NCBI RefSeq assembly: GCF_004135605.1
Contig: NZ_SDPT01000003.1
Location: forward strand, 372,001-436,000
DNA from: Sphingomonas desiccabilis
GTDB taxonomy: Bacteria; Pseudomonadota; Alphaproteobacteria; Sphingomonadales; Sphingomonadaceae
Direction of reading: 5' to 3'
Length of the DNA stretch: 64,000 nucleotides
The first letter of the stretch is position 1. Every line of letters begins with the position of its first letter. Below are positions 1 to 9,888 of this stretch, piece by piece. The notes below the pieces were generated by a model. The model was not told where the DNA came from. It ran no database searches and saw only the letters and a program-made list of their open reading frames with translations. Both the position numbers and the translations under genes were made by a program.

Positions 1-2
1 CC

Positions 3-776
3 GCCTCGGTCGTACGCGCGGCAGCCGGGGTGGAGGTCGTGGTGCACGGCGCCAATCCGCCCGGCTATCGCAACTGGAAGGGGCTTGCCCTGCCGATGCT
101 GGAGAGCAGCATCGCGGCGGCTGCGGCCGGGGGCGCAAGGCTGCTGCTTCCCGGCACCGTCTATAACTACGGACCCGACGTGGGGGCGGTGGTGGACGAG
201 GCGGCTCCGCAGCGACCGACCACGCGCAAGGGCGCGATCCGGGTCGCCATGGAAGACCGGTTGCGCGAGGCCGGCGTGAAGACCCTGATCGTGCGGGCCG
301 GGGACTTCTTCGGGCCGCGCACGGGCAACAGCTGGCTGGCGCAGGGAATGCTGCCTACGCCCGGTCCCGTGAAGCGGGTGTTCAATCCCGCGCGGGCGGG
401 GGTCGGCCATGCATGGGCCTATCTTCCCGATCTGGCCGCCACCATGGTGCGCCTGCTCGCCCGCGAAGGCGCGCTGGACAGAGTCGAGGTCTTTCACTTC
501 GGCGGCCACTGGGTGGACGACAACCGCGCGTTCGCAGAGGCAATCCGCCGGGCGGCGGGGCGGCCGCGCGCGCCCATCTACCCGTTCCCCTGGCCGGTCG
601 TGCACGCGCTGGCGCCGTTCAACGAGACGCTGCGCGAGATGCGGGAGATGATCTATCTGTGGCGACGCCCGCTGCGCCTGGCGGATACCAAGCTGCGCGG
701 GTTCCTCGGCACCGTGCCCGAGACACCGCTCGACCAAGCCCTCCGCGCAACCCTGGAGGGACTTGGTCGCCGGTGA
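3..776 (+). CDS. NAD-dependent epimerase/dehydratase-like SDR, 5' truncated by window edge
   Basis: The open frame runs in from the left edge without a stop, so the start and the N-terminal nucleotide-binding GxxGxxG segment lie outside the window. The visible 258 residues contain GTVYNYGP, which fits the conserved strand and catalytic region of extended SDRs, then an RAGDFFGP turn and HAWAYLPDLA, typical of the substrate-side region of NAD(P)-dependent epimerase/dehydratase proteins. The substrate cannot be told from sequence. It is followed after 10 bases by the convergent PhoD gene, so it probably ends a transcription unit that begins outside the window. An NmrA-like or sugar-nucleotide reductase role is equally possible. 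Confidence 0.75.
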   Translation, partial: ASVVRAAAGVEVVVHGANPPGYRNWKGLALPMLESSIAAAAAGGARLLLPGTVYNYGPDVGAVVDEAAPQRPTTRKGAIRVAMEDRLREAGVKTLIVRAGDFFGPRTGNSWLAQGMLPTPGPVKRVFNPARAGVGHAWAYLPDLAATMVRLLAREGALDRVEVFHFGGHWVDDNRAFAEAIRRAAGRPRAPIYPFPWPVVHALAPFNETLREMREMIYLWRRPLRLADTKLRGFLGTVPETPLDQALRATLEGLGRR

Positions 777-786
777 GCCTTCCCGC

Positions 787-2433
787 TCAGGCCAGACGCT
801 GGAGCGGCCCGCTGGAGGTCGCTCGGAAGCGGGCGGCCACCGCGGTCGTATAGGGCTTGGCGACGATAGTGGAGACGGTCGCGAACTCCGCGACCGCCGC
901 CTCGCGGGTGAGCGTCAGGCGAAGGAACCCCTTGTTGTCCTGATCGCAGAACTGCACTTCCTCGTTCGTGTCCGCGATCAGCCGGCCGATGCCCGGCAGC
1001 AGCGAGCCGTAGGAAGGGCTGCTGATCGCCGTCGTGCCGAACTCGACCGCGGCAAGCGTGCCCTTCTGGTCGTGGAGGTCGTTGGCCCAGGCAGCGTGGC
1101 TGTCGCCCGACAGCACGATCGGCCGCGATCCTGCCCGGCGGAAGCTGGCGTACAGCCGCTCGCGCGCGGCCGGATAGCCGTCCCAGCTGTCGAAGTTGAA
1201 CGGCAGGCCGGCGCGATAGGAGGCGAGCGCCGCGGCCATCCGCTCGCGATAGGCGGCGGGCATCTTCGCCATCATCGCCGCGTGGCGTTCCGCGCCGAGC
1301 TGGCGCTCGACGTCGGGGCCGGCGACGCGCGCCATCACCACCTGATTGCCTAGGACCTGCCACGGCTTGCCCGCCTTCACCGAGGCCGCAAGCGTTCCTT
1401 CGAGCCAGCGCTGCTGACGGGGGCCCAGCAGCTCCCGATCGGCGCGCGCACGCTCCGCCATCATCGGCGCATAATCGGCTTGGGTCGGAGCGGCGCCCTT
1501 GGCCGCGACCTGGCGCGCGCGGGCGAGAAGGCGGGTCTCGACCATCGCCAGTGTCGCCAGGTCGCCGAATTCGAAGCTGCGGTTGATCGCGTCCCACGGC
1601 TGGCCCGGGCGCGGATCGCGGATCGGCATCCACTCGAAATAGGCCTGCATCGCTGCCGCCTTGCGCTTCTCCCAGTCGCCTTCCGTGGCAGCATCGTGGT
1701 TCTCGGCGCCGTGCATCCAGCTGTCGTTGGCGACCTCATGATCGTCCCACACGCAGATAAAGGCGGCGCGGGCATGCGCTGCCTGCATGTCGGGATCGCG
1801 CTTCACCTGCGCGTGGCGGAGGCGGTAATCGGCGAGCGTCAGGATCTCGTGCCGCGGCTCGGGCAGGCGACCGAGCCTGGCACCCATCTCCGCGCCATAT
1901 CCTTCCGCACCATATTCGTAGATATAGTCGCCCAGGTGGAGCACTGCGTCGAGCCGGTCGCTGCGCGCGATCGCGTCATAGGCATTGTAGAGCCCGCCCG
2001 GGTAGAGTTGGCAGGAGACCACCGCGAACACCAGTTCCGTCGTTGCACCGGTCGGGAGCGTGCGGAATCGGCCGGCCGGCGAGCGCGTGCCGTCCTCGCT
2101 CGTGAACCAAAACCAATATTCGGTGCCGGCGGAGAGGCCGCTTGCCGCGACCTTGGCCGTGAAGTCGCGTGCTGCCCGGGCGGCCACTTCACCGGAAGCG
2201 ATCGGCGGCGCGCCCTCCGCCGGGGCCACGTGCCAGCGCAGCGGAATGTCGGCGGTGGCTCCGGCGGGCGGGGTCGCGCGAGTCCACAGGATCGCACCGT
2301 CCGCCGAGGGATCGCCGCTTGCGACACCATGGTCGAAGTGGACCGCGCCCGGTGCCGCGCCGGCGCCTGCGGGCAATGTCAGGGCAAGGCCCGTTCCCAG
2401 CAGGGACAAGGCGCCGCGGCGGTTGATCGTCAT
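787..2433 (-). CDS. phoD: PhoD-family alkaline phosphatase/phosphodiesterase, Tat-exported
   Basis: The 548-residue product begins with a twin-arginine signal (NRRGALSLLG followed by a hydrophobic, Ala-rich stretch), so it should be exported folded to the periplasm or surface. An N-terminal Fn3-like PhoD domain (about residues 30-135, with HGVASGDP) precedes the metallophosphatase domain. Metal-site motifs are clear: HLGDYIYEYG, CVWDDHEVANDSW and LSGDSHAAWANDLHD. PhoD enzymes release phosphate from phosphomono- and phosphodiesters using Ca/Fe. It is divergent from a TonB receptor, and the 170-base gap holds a possible Pho box. Phosphate-starvation control is therefore likely but inferred. Confidence 0.92.
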   Translation of the reverse strand: MTINRRGALSLLGTGLALTLPAGAGAAPGAVHFDHGVASGDPSADGAILWTRATPPAGATADIPLRWHVAPAEGAPPIASGEVAARAARDFTAKVAASGLSAGTEYWFWFTSEDGTRSPAGRFRTLPTGATTELVFAVVSCQLYPGGLYNAYDAIARSDRLDAVLHLGDYIYEYGAEGYGAEMGARLGRLPEPRHEILTLADYRLRHAQVKRDPDMQAAHARAAFICVWDDHEVANDSWMHGAENHDAATEGDWEKRKAAAMQAYFEWMPIRDPRPGQPWDAINRSFEFGDLATLAMVETRLLARARQVAAKGAAPTQADYAPMMAERARADRELLGPRQQRWLEGTLAASVKAGKPWQVLGNQVVMARVAGPDVERQLGAERHAAMMAKMPAAYRERMAAALASYRAGLPFNFDSWDGYPAARERLYASFRRAGSRPIVLSGDSHAAWANDLHDQKGTLAAVEFGTTAISSPSYGSLLPGIGRLIADTNEEVQFCDQDNKGFLRLTLTREAAVAEFATVSTIVAKPYTTAVAARFRATSSGPLQRLA

Positions 2434-2518
2434 CGAAAATGCTCCCCAAATCTGCCGCGGCCACTAAGCAGCGCGCGCGACACTTCGGTTGCGGAGGCGT
2501 GACATTTTGGGGAAGCGC

Positions 2519-2536
2519 GCGTCACTGCCGCGTCAC
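2519..2536. promoter_or_regulatory. possible Pho box (direct repeat GCGTCAC-4-GCGTCAC)
   Basis: Two identical heptamers GCGTCAC are separated by four bases (TGCC), giving the 7-4-7, 11-base-period layout of PhoB sites. The heptamer matches only the TCAC part of the usual CTGTCAC half-site and the spacer is not AT-rich. The position, between phoD and the divergent receptor, is right for controlling either gene. Confidence 0.35.
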
Positions 2537-2604
2537 GCGGCTGCCGCCGCTTTGTCACCTGTCCTCCCTAGTCGGGCGGCGTCGCCGTTTGGGGGAAACA
2601 GAAG

Positions 2605-4998
2605 ATGCGGAAGTTTGGATTGGGGTTCGTTCTGGCGACGCTCGGCGCCGGGGTATCGTCGGGCGCGCTGGCGCAGGCGAGTGCCCAGCCGGAGGGCGAG
2701 GGACCGGCCTTCGAAGCGGGCGAGGTCATCGTCACGGCACAGAAGCGCGCGCAGCGGATCGAGGACGTGCCGGTCACGGTCACCGCGCTGTCGGGCGAGC
2801 ACATGGCCGACATCGGCGTGTCCGAACTCGACGAGGTGGCGGCGTTCATCCCGGGCCTTCAGGTGCAGGAGCAGAGCGCCAACAACCCCGGCTTCGTGAT
2901 CCGCGGCATCACCTCGGACTCGGGCTCCGCACAGCAGGGCGCGCGCGTCACGCTCTACTATAACGGCGTCGACATCAGCCGTTCGCGTGGCGCCTATCAG
3001 GACTTGTACGACCTGGCCCGCATCGAGGTGGTGAAGGGTCCGCAGGCGACGCTGTTCGGCACCGCGGCTGCAGTCGGCGCGATCAGCATCGTGCCCGCCG
3101 CACCCGAGCCGGGTTTCTCGGGAGAGGTCGCCGGCTCCTACGGCAACTTCGATCGCACCCAGGTCTCCGGCTTCCTGAACGCGGGGGACGAGGTGCTCGC
3201 GGGGCGTATCGCTTTCGCCTACAAATACCGCCGCGGCTATGTCCGCAACATCGCCGGCGATCCCGACGTTCCGAACCAGAACCAGGGCCGGGTCGACCAG
3301 GACGACCTCAATGGTCAGGACCAGCGCGGCATCCGCGGATCGCTTCGCTGGCAGCCGAGCGATGCGGTGACCGCGGACCTGGTCCTCACCTATGATGGGC
3401 AGCGCAATCCCGGCACCGCGTTCAAGTCGCGCGCGCATGCCCCCACTGGCGGGCAGACCGGCGACTATGGCTATGCCGAGCTGTCGGGCTCTCCCTACAG
3501 CGAAGAGGTGCTCGGCGCACGCAAGCTCGGGCTCGACCGCAACGTCTATGACGCCAACCTGACGGTGAACGTCGATCTGGCGGACGGTATCCGCTTCACG
3601 ACCGTCAACGGCTTCCGCCATTTCGACGCGCTGGAGGTGTTCGACGCCGATGGCGGCCCGGCCTGGTACCTCGAGTTCGCAGAGGATGCGAAGGGGGAGC
3701 AGTGGAGTCACGAGGGCCGCTTCTCGTTCGAAGGTGCGGAGTATCGCGCGGCCTTCGGCTGGAACGCCTTTTTCGAAAACGGCTATCAGCGCGTGCCCTT
3801 CTCGACGGAGGAGGGGACGTATCTCGCCTGCTCGGTGGCGGCAGCCTATGCGCCGATCCGCGCCCAGCTCCAGGCGGCCGGGATTCCCACCGGAACGGGC
3901 TGTGTTCTGCCGAACGGCACCATCCCGGCGACGCAGGTGACGTCGATCGTCACCGGCGGTGCGCTCCGTGAGCTTCCCTACGCGTCGGAGTTCAGCAACT
4001 ACGGCAACAACGACACCTATTCGGTGTTCGCCGACGCCACCTGGATCCCGACGCCGCGCCTGGAACTGACCGCGGGCGCCCGCGTGCTGATCGAGGACCG
4101 CAAGTCCGGCTACAGCTCGATCCAGCCCAACTCCGTGATTCTGGCCGCACTCGGCATTCGCACCAGCCTGATCGGCACCGCGAACACCCAGGGCGCGAAG
4201 CTGACGGCGCAGCGCAGCTTTGCGGCGCTGCTGCCGCGGTTCAACGCGCTGTTCCGGCTGAACGACAGCCTCAACCTCTATGGCACCGTCAGCAAGGGCC
4301 GGCGCTCGCCGGTCGTGCAGCTGAGCGCCGCCAACAGCGCCGCCGGCGTGGTGCCGAACCTTCAGTTGGTGCCCGAGGAAACGGTCTGGAACTACGAAGG
4401 CGGCATCAAGGGGCGGGTCGGCCCGTTCACCGGCGCGGCGTCCGTCTTCTACCAGCGGTACAAGGGGTTCCAGGTCTCCGTCACCGGCGAGGACGGCGTC
4501 ACCCGCACGCAAAGCGCCGGATCGGCCGACAATCTGGGCGTCGAGCTGGAGGCGAGCCTTGCCATTTCGCCGGTGCTGACCCTGTTCGGCAGCTTCTCTT
4601 ACCTCGATGGCGGGATCGCGGATGATGCGGCGAACGGCGTCTATGCCGGCAACCGCTTCCGCCTGCAGCCCGACACGACGGCGTCGGGCGGCGCATCGCT
4701 GCGCGTGCCGGTCGGCAACTGGACGCTCTATGCGACGCCGACCGTCACCTACCGATCGAAGGTGTACTTCGAGGTGCCGAACAACGAGGCGATCAGCCAG
4801 GACGGCTATGCGCTGGTCAACCTTCGCGCCGGAATCGAAACCGCGGACGGCCGCTACCGGATCGGGGGCTTTGCGCGGAACCTGACGGACGAGCAGTATC
4901 TGATCGATGCCGGCAACACCGGCGGCGGCTTCGGCATCCCGACCTACATCGCAGGCGAGCCGCGCTTCTATGGCGTGGAACTCGGCGCCCGCTTCTGA
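2605..4998 (+). CDS. TonB-dependent outer-membrane receptor
   Basis: This is a 797-residue protein with a Sec signal peptide (MRKFGLGFVLATLGAG...ALAQA), then EVIVTAQKR at the start of the plug domain (about residues 45-160, with DVPVTVTALS, VIRGIT and RIEVVKGPQATLFG), and a beta-barrel ending in the aromatic GVELGARF. It resembles the sphingomonad receptors annotated as TonB-dependent receptors of unknown ligand. It is divergent from phoD, which hints at an organophosphate or other phosphate-linked ligand, but that rests on proximity only. A 12-bp hairpin follows the stop codon. Confidence 0.9.
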   Translation: MRKFGLGFVLATLGAGVSSGALAQASAQPEGEGPAFEAGEVIVTAQKRAQRIEDVPVTVTALSGEHMADIGVSELDEVAAFIPGLQVQEQSANNPGFVIRGITSDSGSAQQGARVTLYYNGVDISRSRGAYQDLYDLARIEVVKGPQATLFGTAAAVGAISIVPAAPEPGFSGEVAGSYGNFDRTQVSGFLNAGDEVLAGRIAFAYKYRRGYVRNIAGDPDVPNQNQGRVDQDDLNGQDQRGIRGSLRWQPSDAVTADLVLTYDGQRNPGTAFKSRAHAPTGGQTGDYGYAELSGSPYSEEVLGARKLGLDRNVYDANLTVNVDLADGIRFTTVNGFRHFDALEVFDADGGPAWYLEFAEDAKGEQWSHEGRFSFEGAEYRAAFGWNAFFENGYQRVPFSTEEGTYLACSVAAAYAPIRAQLQAAGIPTGTGCVLPNGTIPATQVTSIVTGGALRELPYASEFSNYGNNDTYSVFADATWIPTPRLELTAGARVLIEDRKSGYSSIQPNSVILAALGIRTSLIGTANTQGAKLTAQRSFAALLPRFNALFRLNDSLNLYGTVSKGRRSPVVQLSAANSAAGVVPNLQLVPEETVWNYEGGIKGRVGPFTGAASVFYQRYKGFQVSVTGEDGVTRTQSAGSADNLGVELEASLAISPVLTLFGSFSYLDGGIADDAANGVYAGNRFRLQPDTTASGGASLRVPVGNWTLYATPTVTYRSKVYFEVPNNEAISQDGYALVNLRAGIETADGRYRIGGFARNLTDEQYLIDAGNTGGGFGIPTYIAGEPRFYGVELGARF

Positions 4999-5005
4999 AC
5001 CCTAT

Positions 5006-5032
5006 CGCCGCCGCCCGCATCGGGCGGCGGCG
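5006..5032. terminator. 12-bp GC hairpin between convergent genes
   Basis: CGCCGCCGCCCG (5006-5017) pairs perfectly with 5021-5032 around the loop CAT. It fills the gap between the convergent receptor and GH28 genes and could stop transcription from both sides. There is no T-tract, as is usual for GC-rich alphaproteobacteria. Confidence 0.7.
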
Positions 5033-5034
5033 CG

Positions 5035-6600
5035 CTAGAAGCGGTCGGTGATGCGGCCGTCGACCTGCCGGTCCTTCAGCCAGCGCGCGCCGGTGCTGCG
5101 AAATCCGGTGACGTCGGTGAGCGCGAAGGTTTCGCCCCGCGGGGCGCGAAGGTTGGTGATGTCCGCATCGGCCACGTCCTCCAGCCAGATCGCGGGTCGC
5201 GGATCGGGCGCCGCGGTCGCGATCTCGACATGGTGCATTTCCAGGTTGCGGAGGTGGCGCGCGAACAGTCCCGTCGCGGGAAGGTCTCCGAACATGGTGG
5301 CCTCGGGATAGCCGAGCTCGTTCTCGGGTGGGCGCACCTGCGCCATCGCCGCCCCCCCGACATGGTGGAGGTAGATGTCGGACAGGGACACGTCCTCGAT
5401 CGGATGCCCGGCAAGTCCGGCGAAGACCGAGGGCAGGGGCGTCGCGTTGCTGCTGGTCACGTTCTGGATCATCACGCGCTTGAGCGTCCCGATCGGCCGT
5501 CCGGCGGGACCGCGCATGCGCTTGCCCAGGCGCAGGAACAGCGGCGCGTCGACGATCCCGCGCATGGTGATGTTGCTGATCGCGAAATCCTCGATCACGC
5601 CGCCGTCGACCGTCTCGATCGCCAGGCCGCGGCTGTCCTCGAACACGCAGTTGCTGATCGCCACATTGCGGAAGCCGCCGTTGGTCTCGGTCCCGAACTT
5701 GATGCGCCCGTGGATCTGCGGGGCGAAGTCGGCCGGCATCTTGCGGAAGCTTCCGTCGATGACGGAGCCGACCTGGTAATTGCCGGTCACGAAGCAGTTG
5801 GCGATCGTCAGGTTCTCGGTGATGCGCGGCTCGCCCAGCGCATAGCTCGACTTGGGGCAGATGCCGTCGTCCCAGGGCGAGTTCACCGTGCAGTTGGTGA
5901 CGCGCACGTTGCGGCAGCAGTCGATGTCGAAGCCGTCGCGGTTGGTGTCGACGACGACATTGTCGATCGTCATGTTGTCGACGCCGGTCGCGAGCAGCGC
6001 GAACCAGCCGCCTTCCAGCACCTTGAAGTCGCGCAGCAGGACGTTGCGGCAGTTCTTGAGGGCGATCGCCTTGTTGCCGGTGCCGGGTCCCGAGGGGTCC
6101 TTCAGCCAATTGTCCTTGCCGTCGCCGCGGCCGAGCCCCTTGCCCCAGATGAGGCCGGGGCCGAGGATCGCGATGTCGTGCAGTCCCTCGCCCCAGATCA
6201 GGCTGTTGCGCCAATGGCTGTGGCCGAAATCCTGGAAGCCGACCGCGCCCGGGTCCTGCGGCTCGGCGACATCATAGCCAGCGCTCGCGGTGGGGGCGGC
6301 GGCAAGGATCGTCGCGCCCTGGTCCAGGTAGAGCGACACCCGGCTCTTCAGCCGGATGGTATGGGAAGCATAGGTGCCGGCGGGGAACACGACGGTGCCG
6401 CCGCCTCGCGCTGCGGCATGATCGATCGCACGGTTGATCGCGGACGTGTCGAGGGAACGGCCGTCACCCCTCGCCCCGAAGCGGCGGACGCTGACCCAGC
6501 CTTCACCGGCGGCCTGTCCGGCGGCCCATGCGGGGGACAGGACCAGGCCGCCGGCGGCAACGGCCCCGCCCAGCAGCGCGGAACGACGATCGATCAACAT
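5035..6600 (-). CDS. GH28-type polygalacturonase-like beta-helix enzyme, Tat-exported
   Basis: Starting at the ATG at 6600, the protein has 521 residues and begins with a Tat-like signal (IDRRSALLGGAVAAGG). VRRFGARGDG at the start of the mature part is the hallmark of GH28/pectate-lyase-3-type right-handed beta-helices. The body is full of parallel-helix rungs (TIDNVVVDTNRDGFDIDCC, then SPWDDGICPKSSYALG). NRDGFDID and the DDGI turn match the paired catalytic Asp segments of GH28. It should cleave galacturonan or rhamnogalacturonan outside the cytoplasm. It lies 51 bases downstream of a TonB receptor on the same strand, so the two are probably co-transcribed. An in-frame start 16 codons upstream would spoil the signal peptide. 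Confidence 0.85.
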   Translation of the reverse strand: MLIDRRSALLGGAVAAGGLVLSPAWAAGQAAGEGWVSVRRFGARGDGRSLDTSAINRAIDHAAARGGGTVVFPAGTYASHTIRLKSRVSLYLDQGATILAAAPTASAGYDVAEPQDPGAVGFQDFGHSHWRNSLIWGEGLHDIAILGPGLIWGKGLGRGDGKDNWLKDPSGPGTGNKAIALKNCRNVLLRDFKVLEGGWFALLATGVDNMTIDNVVVDTNRDGFDIDCCRNVRVTNCTVNSPWDDGICPKSSYALGEPRITENLTIANCFVTGNYQVGSVIDGSFRKMPADFAPQIHGRIKFGTETNGGFRNVAISNCVFEDSRGLAIETVDGGVIEDFAISNITMRGIVDAPLFLRLGKRMRGPAGRPIGTLKRVMIQNVTSSNATPLPSVFAGLAGHPIEDVSLSDIYLHHVGGAAMAQVRPPENELGYPEATMFGDLPATGLFARHLRNLEMHHVEIATAAPDPRPAIWLEDVADADITNLRAPRGETFALTDVTGFRSTGARWLKDRQVDGRITDRF

Positions 6601-6651
6601 CCTGTCTCTTTCTCCGCAACCCAAGGGGTGGGGGAGCCCACCCCTCACAGA

Positions 6652-9600
6652 TCAGAACTTCGCGGTGGCGCCCAGGAAGAACTCCGGCCCGAGCACGTCG
6701 TAGGTGGCCGAGAAGGTGTTGGCGCTCGGCCCCTGGGTGGTGATCGGGGGCTTGTTGTTGAGCACGTTGTTGACGCCCCCGAAGAACTCGACCTTGTCCG
6801 TCACGCCCAGGCTGAACGAGACATCGACATAGTTCTGCGCAGCTAGGCGCGGATAGGCGAAGTTGGTGATCGGCGGAGCGGTCTCAGCATTCTGGCGCAG
6901 CGGCACGATGTAGCGATCCGTGGTCACCGGGCCGATGTAGCGATGGCGGACGCTTGCCGAGAACTCGCCCATGTGGAGCGTCGCCCGCGTGGTGCCGCGC
7001 CATTCCGGCAGCGGCTGCCCGCAGGTGGGACCGAACGCGCCGACGCACTTGTTCTTGATGTCCGGGAATGCGGCGACCGGCGTCAACGTGAAGTCGAGCA
7101 GGTAGGTGAAGGTGGAGCTAAGCTCGACCGAGGTGTCGCCCGATCCGATGTCGAAGCGGTAGCGGCCGGCGAAGTCGATGCCCTCGGTCTGCATCGAGCC
7201 GGTGTTCGCGTTCAGGATGCGGGCGACATAGGGATCGTTGAGTTCGCCCGTGCGGGGATCCCGGGTAAGCGCGCGGCAATATTCGCTGCTCGCATCCTGC
7301 AACGTCAGGTAGCAGAGGTTGAAAGTGTTCTGCAGCCCGCCGCCGAGCGCGGCAACCGCCCCCTTCAGGTCGATGTTGAAGTAATCGACGCTCAGGTAGA
7401 GCCCTGGTGCGAAGCGCGGCGTGAGAACGGCACCCGCGGTATAGGTGTTCGACTTCTCGGCATCGAGGTTGGGGTTGCCGCCGAAGTCCGCCGGGATGAT
7501 CGAATTGGGCTGCACGTCGGGCGAGAAGACCGCCGCCGCCGGCACGCCCGTCGCGATGCACACCGCGCGCACCGCCTCGGTCTGCTGCGAAGCCGGCGCA
7601 CGGCCCGAGCAGGGGTCGGTCGCAGCGCCGACGACGCGATTGATGCCGCCGTAGAGCTCCCCGACGTTGGGGGCGCGGATCGCGCGCTGGTACTGGCCGC
7701 GCAACGTGAGGTCGCGCGACACGCGCCAGTCGAGGCCGGCCGAATAGGTCCATTGGCCGCCCACGCCATCCAAGCTGTAGTCGGAGAAGCGGAACGCACC
7801 GTTGAAGGCGAGGCTTTCGATGAACGGCGTGTTGTGGATCAGCGGGATCCGGACTTCGCCGAACCCTTCCTTCACCGAAACCGAGCCCTGGGTCGGCAGG
7901 CCCGGGTTGAAGCCGGCGACGTCGCCCGATGCCAGGAAGGAGTCCGGTGAGAAGGTCGCACTGACCTTGCGCCACTCGAAGCCGCCCGAGAAGCCGAGCG
8001 CGCCGGCCGGCAGGTTGACGAGGTTGCCGGTCAGGCTGGCTTGCGCGACCTGTTGCGTGGCGACGGTGGTGTTGGTGGCGTTGATGCGGATTGCGGCTGC
8101 GCATTCTGCGCTGACGTTCGCGCCGAAGATGTTGCACAAGGGGGCTGCGCCACCGTTCGAAAGCAGCGATTCCTGAAGTCGGCTGCGCGACAGGGCGTTG
8201 CGCAGCTGCAGCGTGTTCTCGCTGCGCGAGTAGGTGTAATAGGCGTCCCACTTCAGGTCGGTCAGAAAGTTCTCGGACGCGCTGCCGAGATCGCCGCGAA
8301 GGCCCCAGGCGCCGCGATAGACGTTACGCCGCTCCGTCGCGGCACGCGCGCCCACCTCGACATAGCGGCGGCCGGCGGTGACCAGCGCCAGGCCGTCGCC
8401 GGGGTTGTTGATCCGCGTCGCCGTGCCGCTGGTGACGGTCGTCGGCCCCGTCTCGGCAAGATCGAGCTGCCGGAACACCTCCTGCAGTGCGGGCGTTAGA
8501 TAGGGATTGTTGACGTTGAACAGCGTCGGTGCGCCGACGTTGGTCGGTGCCAGCCGCGCATCCACCTCGTTGTGCGAGTAGTGGAGCTCCATGTAGCCGG
8601 TAATCGAGTCGGTGAAGTCGTAATGCGCGAAGCTGTTGATCATCCAGCGCTTTTGCGGCTGGATGAGATAGTTGTCGGGGCCCAGGTTGAAGTCGTCCTG
8701 AGGCGTGATCGCGGGGCGTGCGGCGGAGCCCTCGTCGTTGAAGGTGAAGCCGCGACCGCCCAGGCTTCCAAGACCCGCTGCGGCATAGGCTGCGTTCAGC
8801 GCGGCGTTCGTGCCGCCGAAGGCGGGGATGCCCGAGAAGCGCCCGTTGGGAATGTCGCCTGAGCCGCTGGCCAGGAAGCCGAGTTCGCCGCCGCCCGCGA
8901 CGCAGCCCTGGCCTGCCGGCGGGGTGAAGGGGGTGCCGGGGCCGGATGCGCTTCCCGAGCCTGGCACGACGCAGCCGTCGGAGAGAGAAAGATAGGCGAA
9001 GCTGCCGCGCTGCCCGCGGGTGATGGAGCCGCGGTCGAGATAGTTCATCGAGACGACGGCGTTGCCGCGCCCGTCGGCGAAATTGCCTCCGACGGTCAGG
9101 TCGTAGTTGTAGGTGGGCGTGCTGGTCGGCCCCGCCAGGTTCAGCTGGGCGCGCGCCTCGACGCCCTCGAAATCGGTGCGCATGATGAAGTTGACGACGC
9201 CGGTGATCGCGTCCGAGCCATAGACGGCCGAGGAGCCGCCGGTGACGATCTCGGTGCGGGCGATCAGGGTGGAGGGAATGGTGTTGAGGTCGACGACCTG
9301 CTCCGGCCCGAAGATCGCGAAGCGACGGCCGTTCACCAGCACCAGGTTGCGGGTCGAGCCGAAGCCGCGGAGGTTCACGTCGGCATAGCCGCCGGGGACG
9401 GTGTTGGACGTCGCGCCGCCGAGCTGCGAGGCGACGGTCTGCGGGATCTGTTGCAGCGTGCGTTCGATGTTGAGGTTGCCCGAGAGCTTCACCTCCTGCG
9501 CATCCACGACGTTGACGGGGGTCGGCGCGTCGAAGCCGTTGCGGGCGATGCGCGACCCCGTGACGATGACCTCGGCTCCGGGCTGGCCGTCCGCAGTGAC

Positions 9601-9801
9601 CTGGCTGCCGGCCTGGCCGTTCGGATCGTCGACGGTGCTGGTTTGGGCAGTCCCGGTGGGCCCGATGGGCGTGGGTGCCGCCTGCTCGGTCGCCTGGACG
9701 GGCACCGCCTGCGCAAAGGCCGGGCCTGTGAGCAGCACGGCTGCCGTCAATATCGCCGAGCCGCCCAGCAGGTGCGCGCGAACTAGAGCCCGAGTCCCCA
9801 T
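6652..9801 (-). CDS. large TonB-dependent receptor, probable oligosaccharide transporter
   Basis: The real start is taken as the ATG at 9801, giving 1049 residues with a signal peptide (AHLLGGSAILTAAVLL...AFAQA), a low-complexity linker, then EVIVTGSRIARNGFDAPTPV opening the plug and IVTGGSSAVYGSDAITGVVNF, the classic plug motif. A long barrel ends in EFFLGATAKF. The length and the SSAVYG plug are typical of the large sphingomonad receptors linked to plant polysaccharide use. It precedes the GH28 gene on the same strand and is divergent from the GH43 operon, so uptake of pectin or xylan fragments is a reasonable inference. The open frame continues far upstream antisense to GH43, but that part has no protein-like character. 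Confidence 0.9.
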   Translation of the reverse strand: MGTRALVRAHLLGGSAILTAAVLLTGPAFAQAVPVQATEQAAPTPIGPTGTAQTSTVDDPNGQAGSQVTADGQPGAEVIVTGSRIARNGFDAPTPVNVVDAQEVKLSGNLNIERTLQQIPQTVASQLGGATSNTVPGGYADVNLRGFGSTRNLVLVNGRRFAIFGPEQVVDLNTIPSTLIARTEIVTGGSSAVYGSDAITGVVNFIMRTDFEGVEARAQLNLAGPTSTPTYNYDLTVGGNFADGRGNAVVSMNYLDRGSITRGQRGSFAYLSLSDGCVVPGSGSASGPGTPFTPPAGQGCVAGGGELGFLASGSGDIPNGRFSGIPAFGGTNAALNAAYAAAGLGSLGGRGFTFNDEGSAARPAITPQDDFNLGPDNYLIQPQKRWMINSFAHYDFTDSITGYMELHYSHNEVDARLAPTNVGAPTLFNVNNPYLTPALQEVFRQLDLAETGPTTVTSGTATRINNPGDGLALVTAGRRYVEVGARAATERRNVYRGAWGLRGDLGSASENFLTDLKWDAYYTYSRSENTLQLRNALSRSRLQESLLSNGGAAPLCNIFGANVSAECAAAIRINATNTTVATQQVAQASLTGNLVNLPAGALGFSGGFEWRKVSATFSPDSFLASGDVAGFNPGLPTQGSVSVKEGFGEVRIPLIHNTPFIESLAFNGAFRFSDYSLDGVGGQWTYSAGLDWRVSRDLTLRGQYQRAIRAPNVGELYGGINRVVGAATDPCSGRAPASQQTEAVRAVCIATGVPAAAVFSPDVQPNSIIPADFGGNPNLDAEKSNTYTAGAVLTPRFAPGLYLSVDYFNIDLKGAVAALGGGLQNTFNLCYLTLQDASSEYCRALTRDPRTGELNDPYVARILNANTGSMQTEGIDFAGRYRFDIGSGDTSVELSSTFTYLLDFTLTPVAAFPDIKNKCVGAFGPTCGQPLPEWRGTTRATLHMGEFSASVRHRYIGPVTTDRYIVPLRQNAETAPPITNFAYPRLAAQNYVDVSFSLGVTDKVEFFGGVNNVLNNKPPITTQGPSANTFSATYDVLGPEFFLGATAKF

Positions 9802-9888
9802 CAAACATCCTCCCTTTGCTGCCGACCCATTGGTCGGCCTGTCGCCCCGCGGCGCGACGGTTGGTCCGCCTGCTGCCAATTCGTGCGC

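Noticed and set aside
2533..4512. 659-residue open frame antisense to the first TonB receptor
   Set aside because: Typical GC-rich shadow frame with Arg/Gly/Ala-rich composition and no recognisable motif; the plus-strand receptor explains the region.
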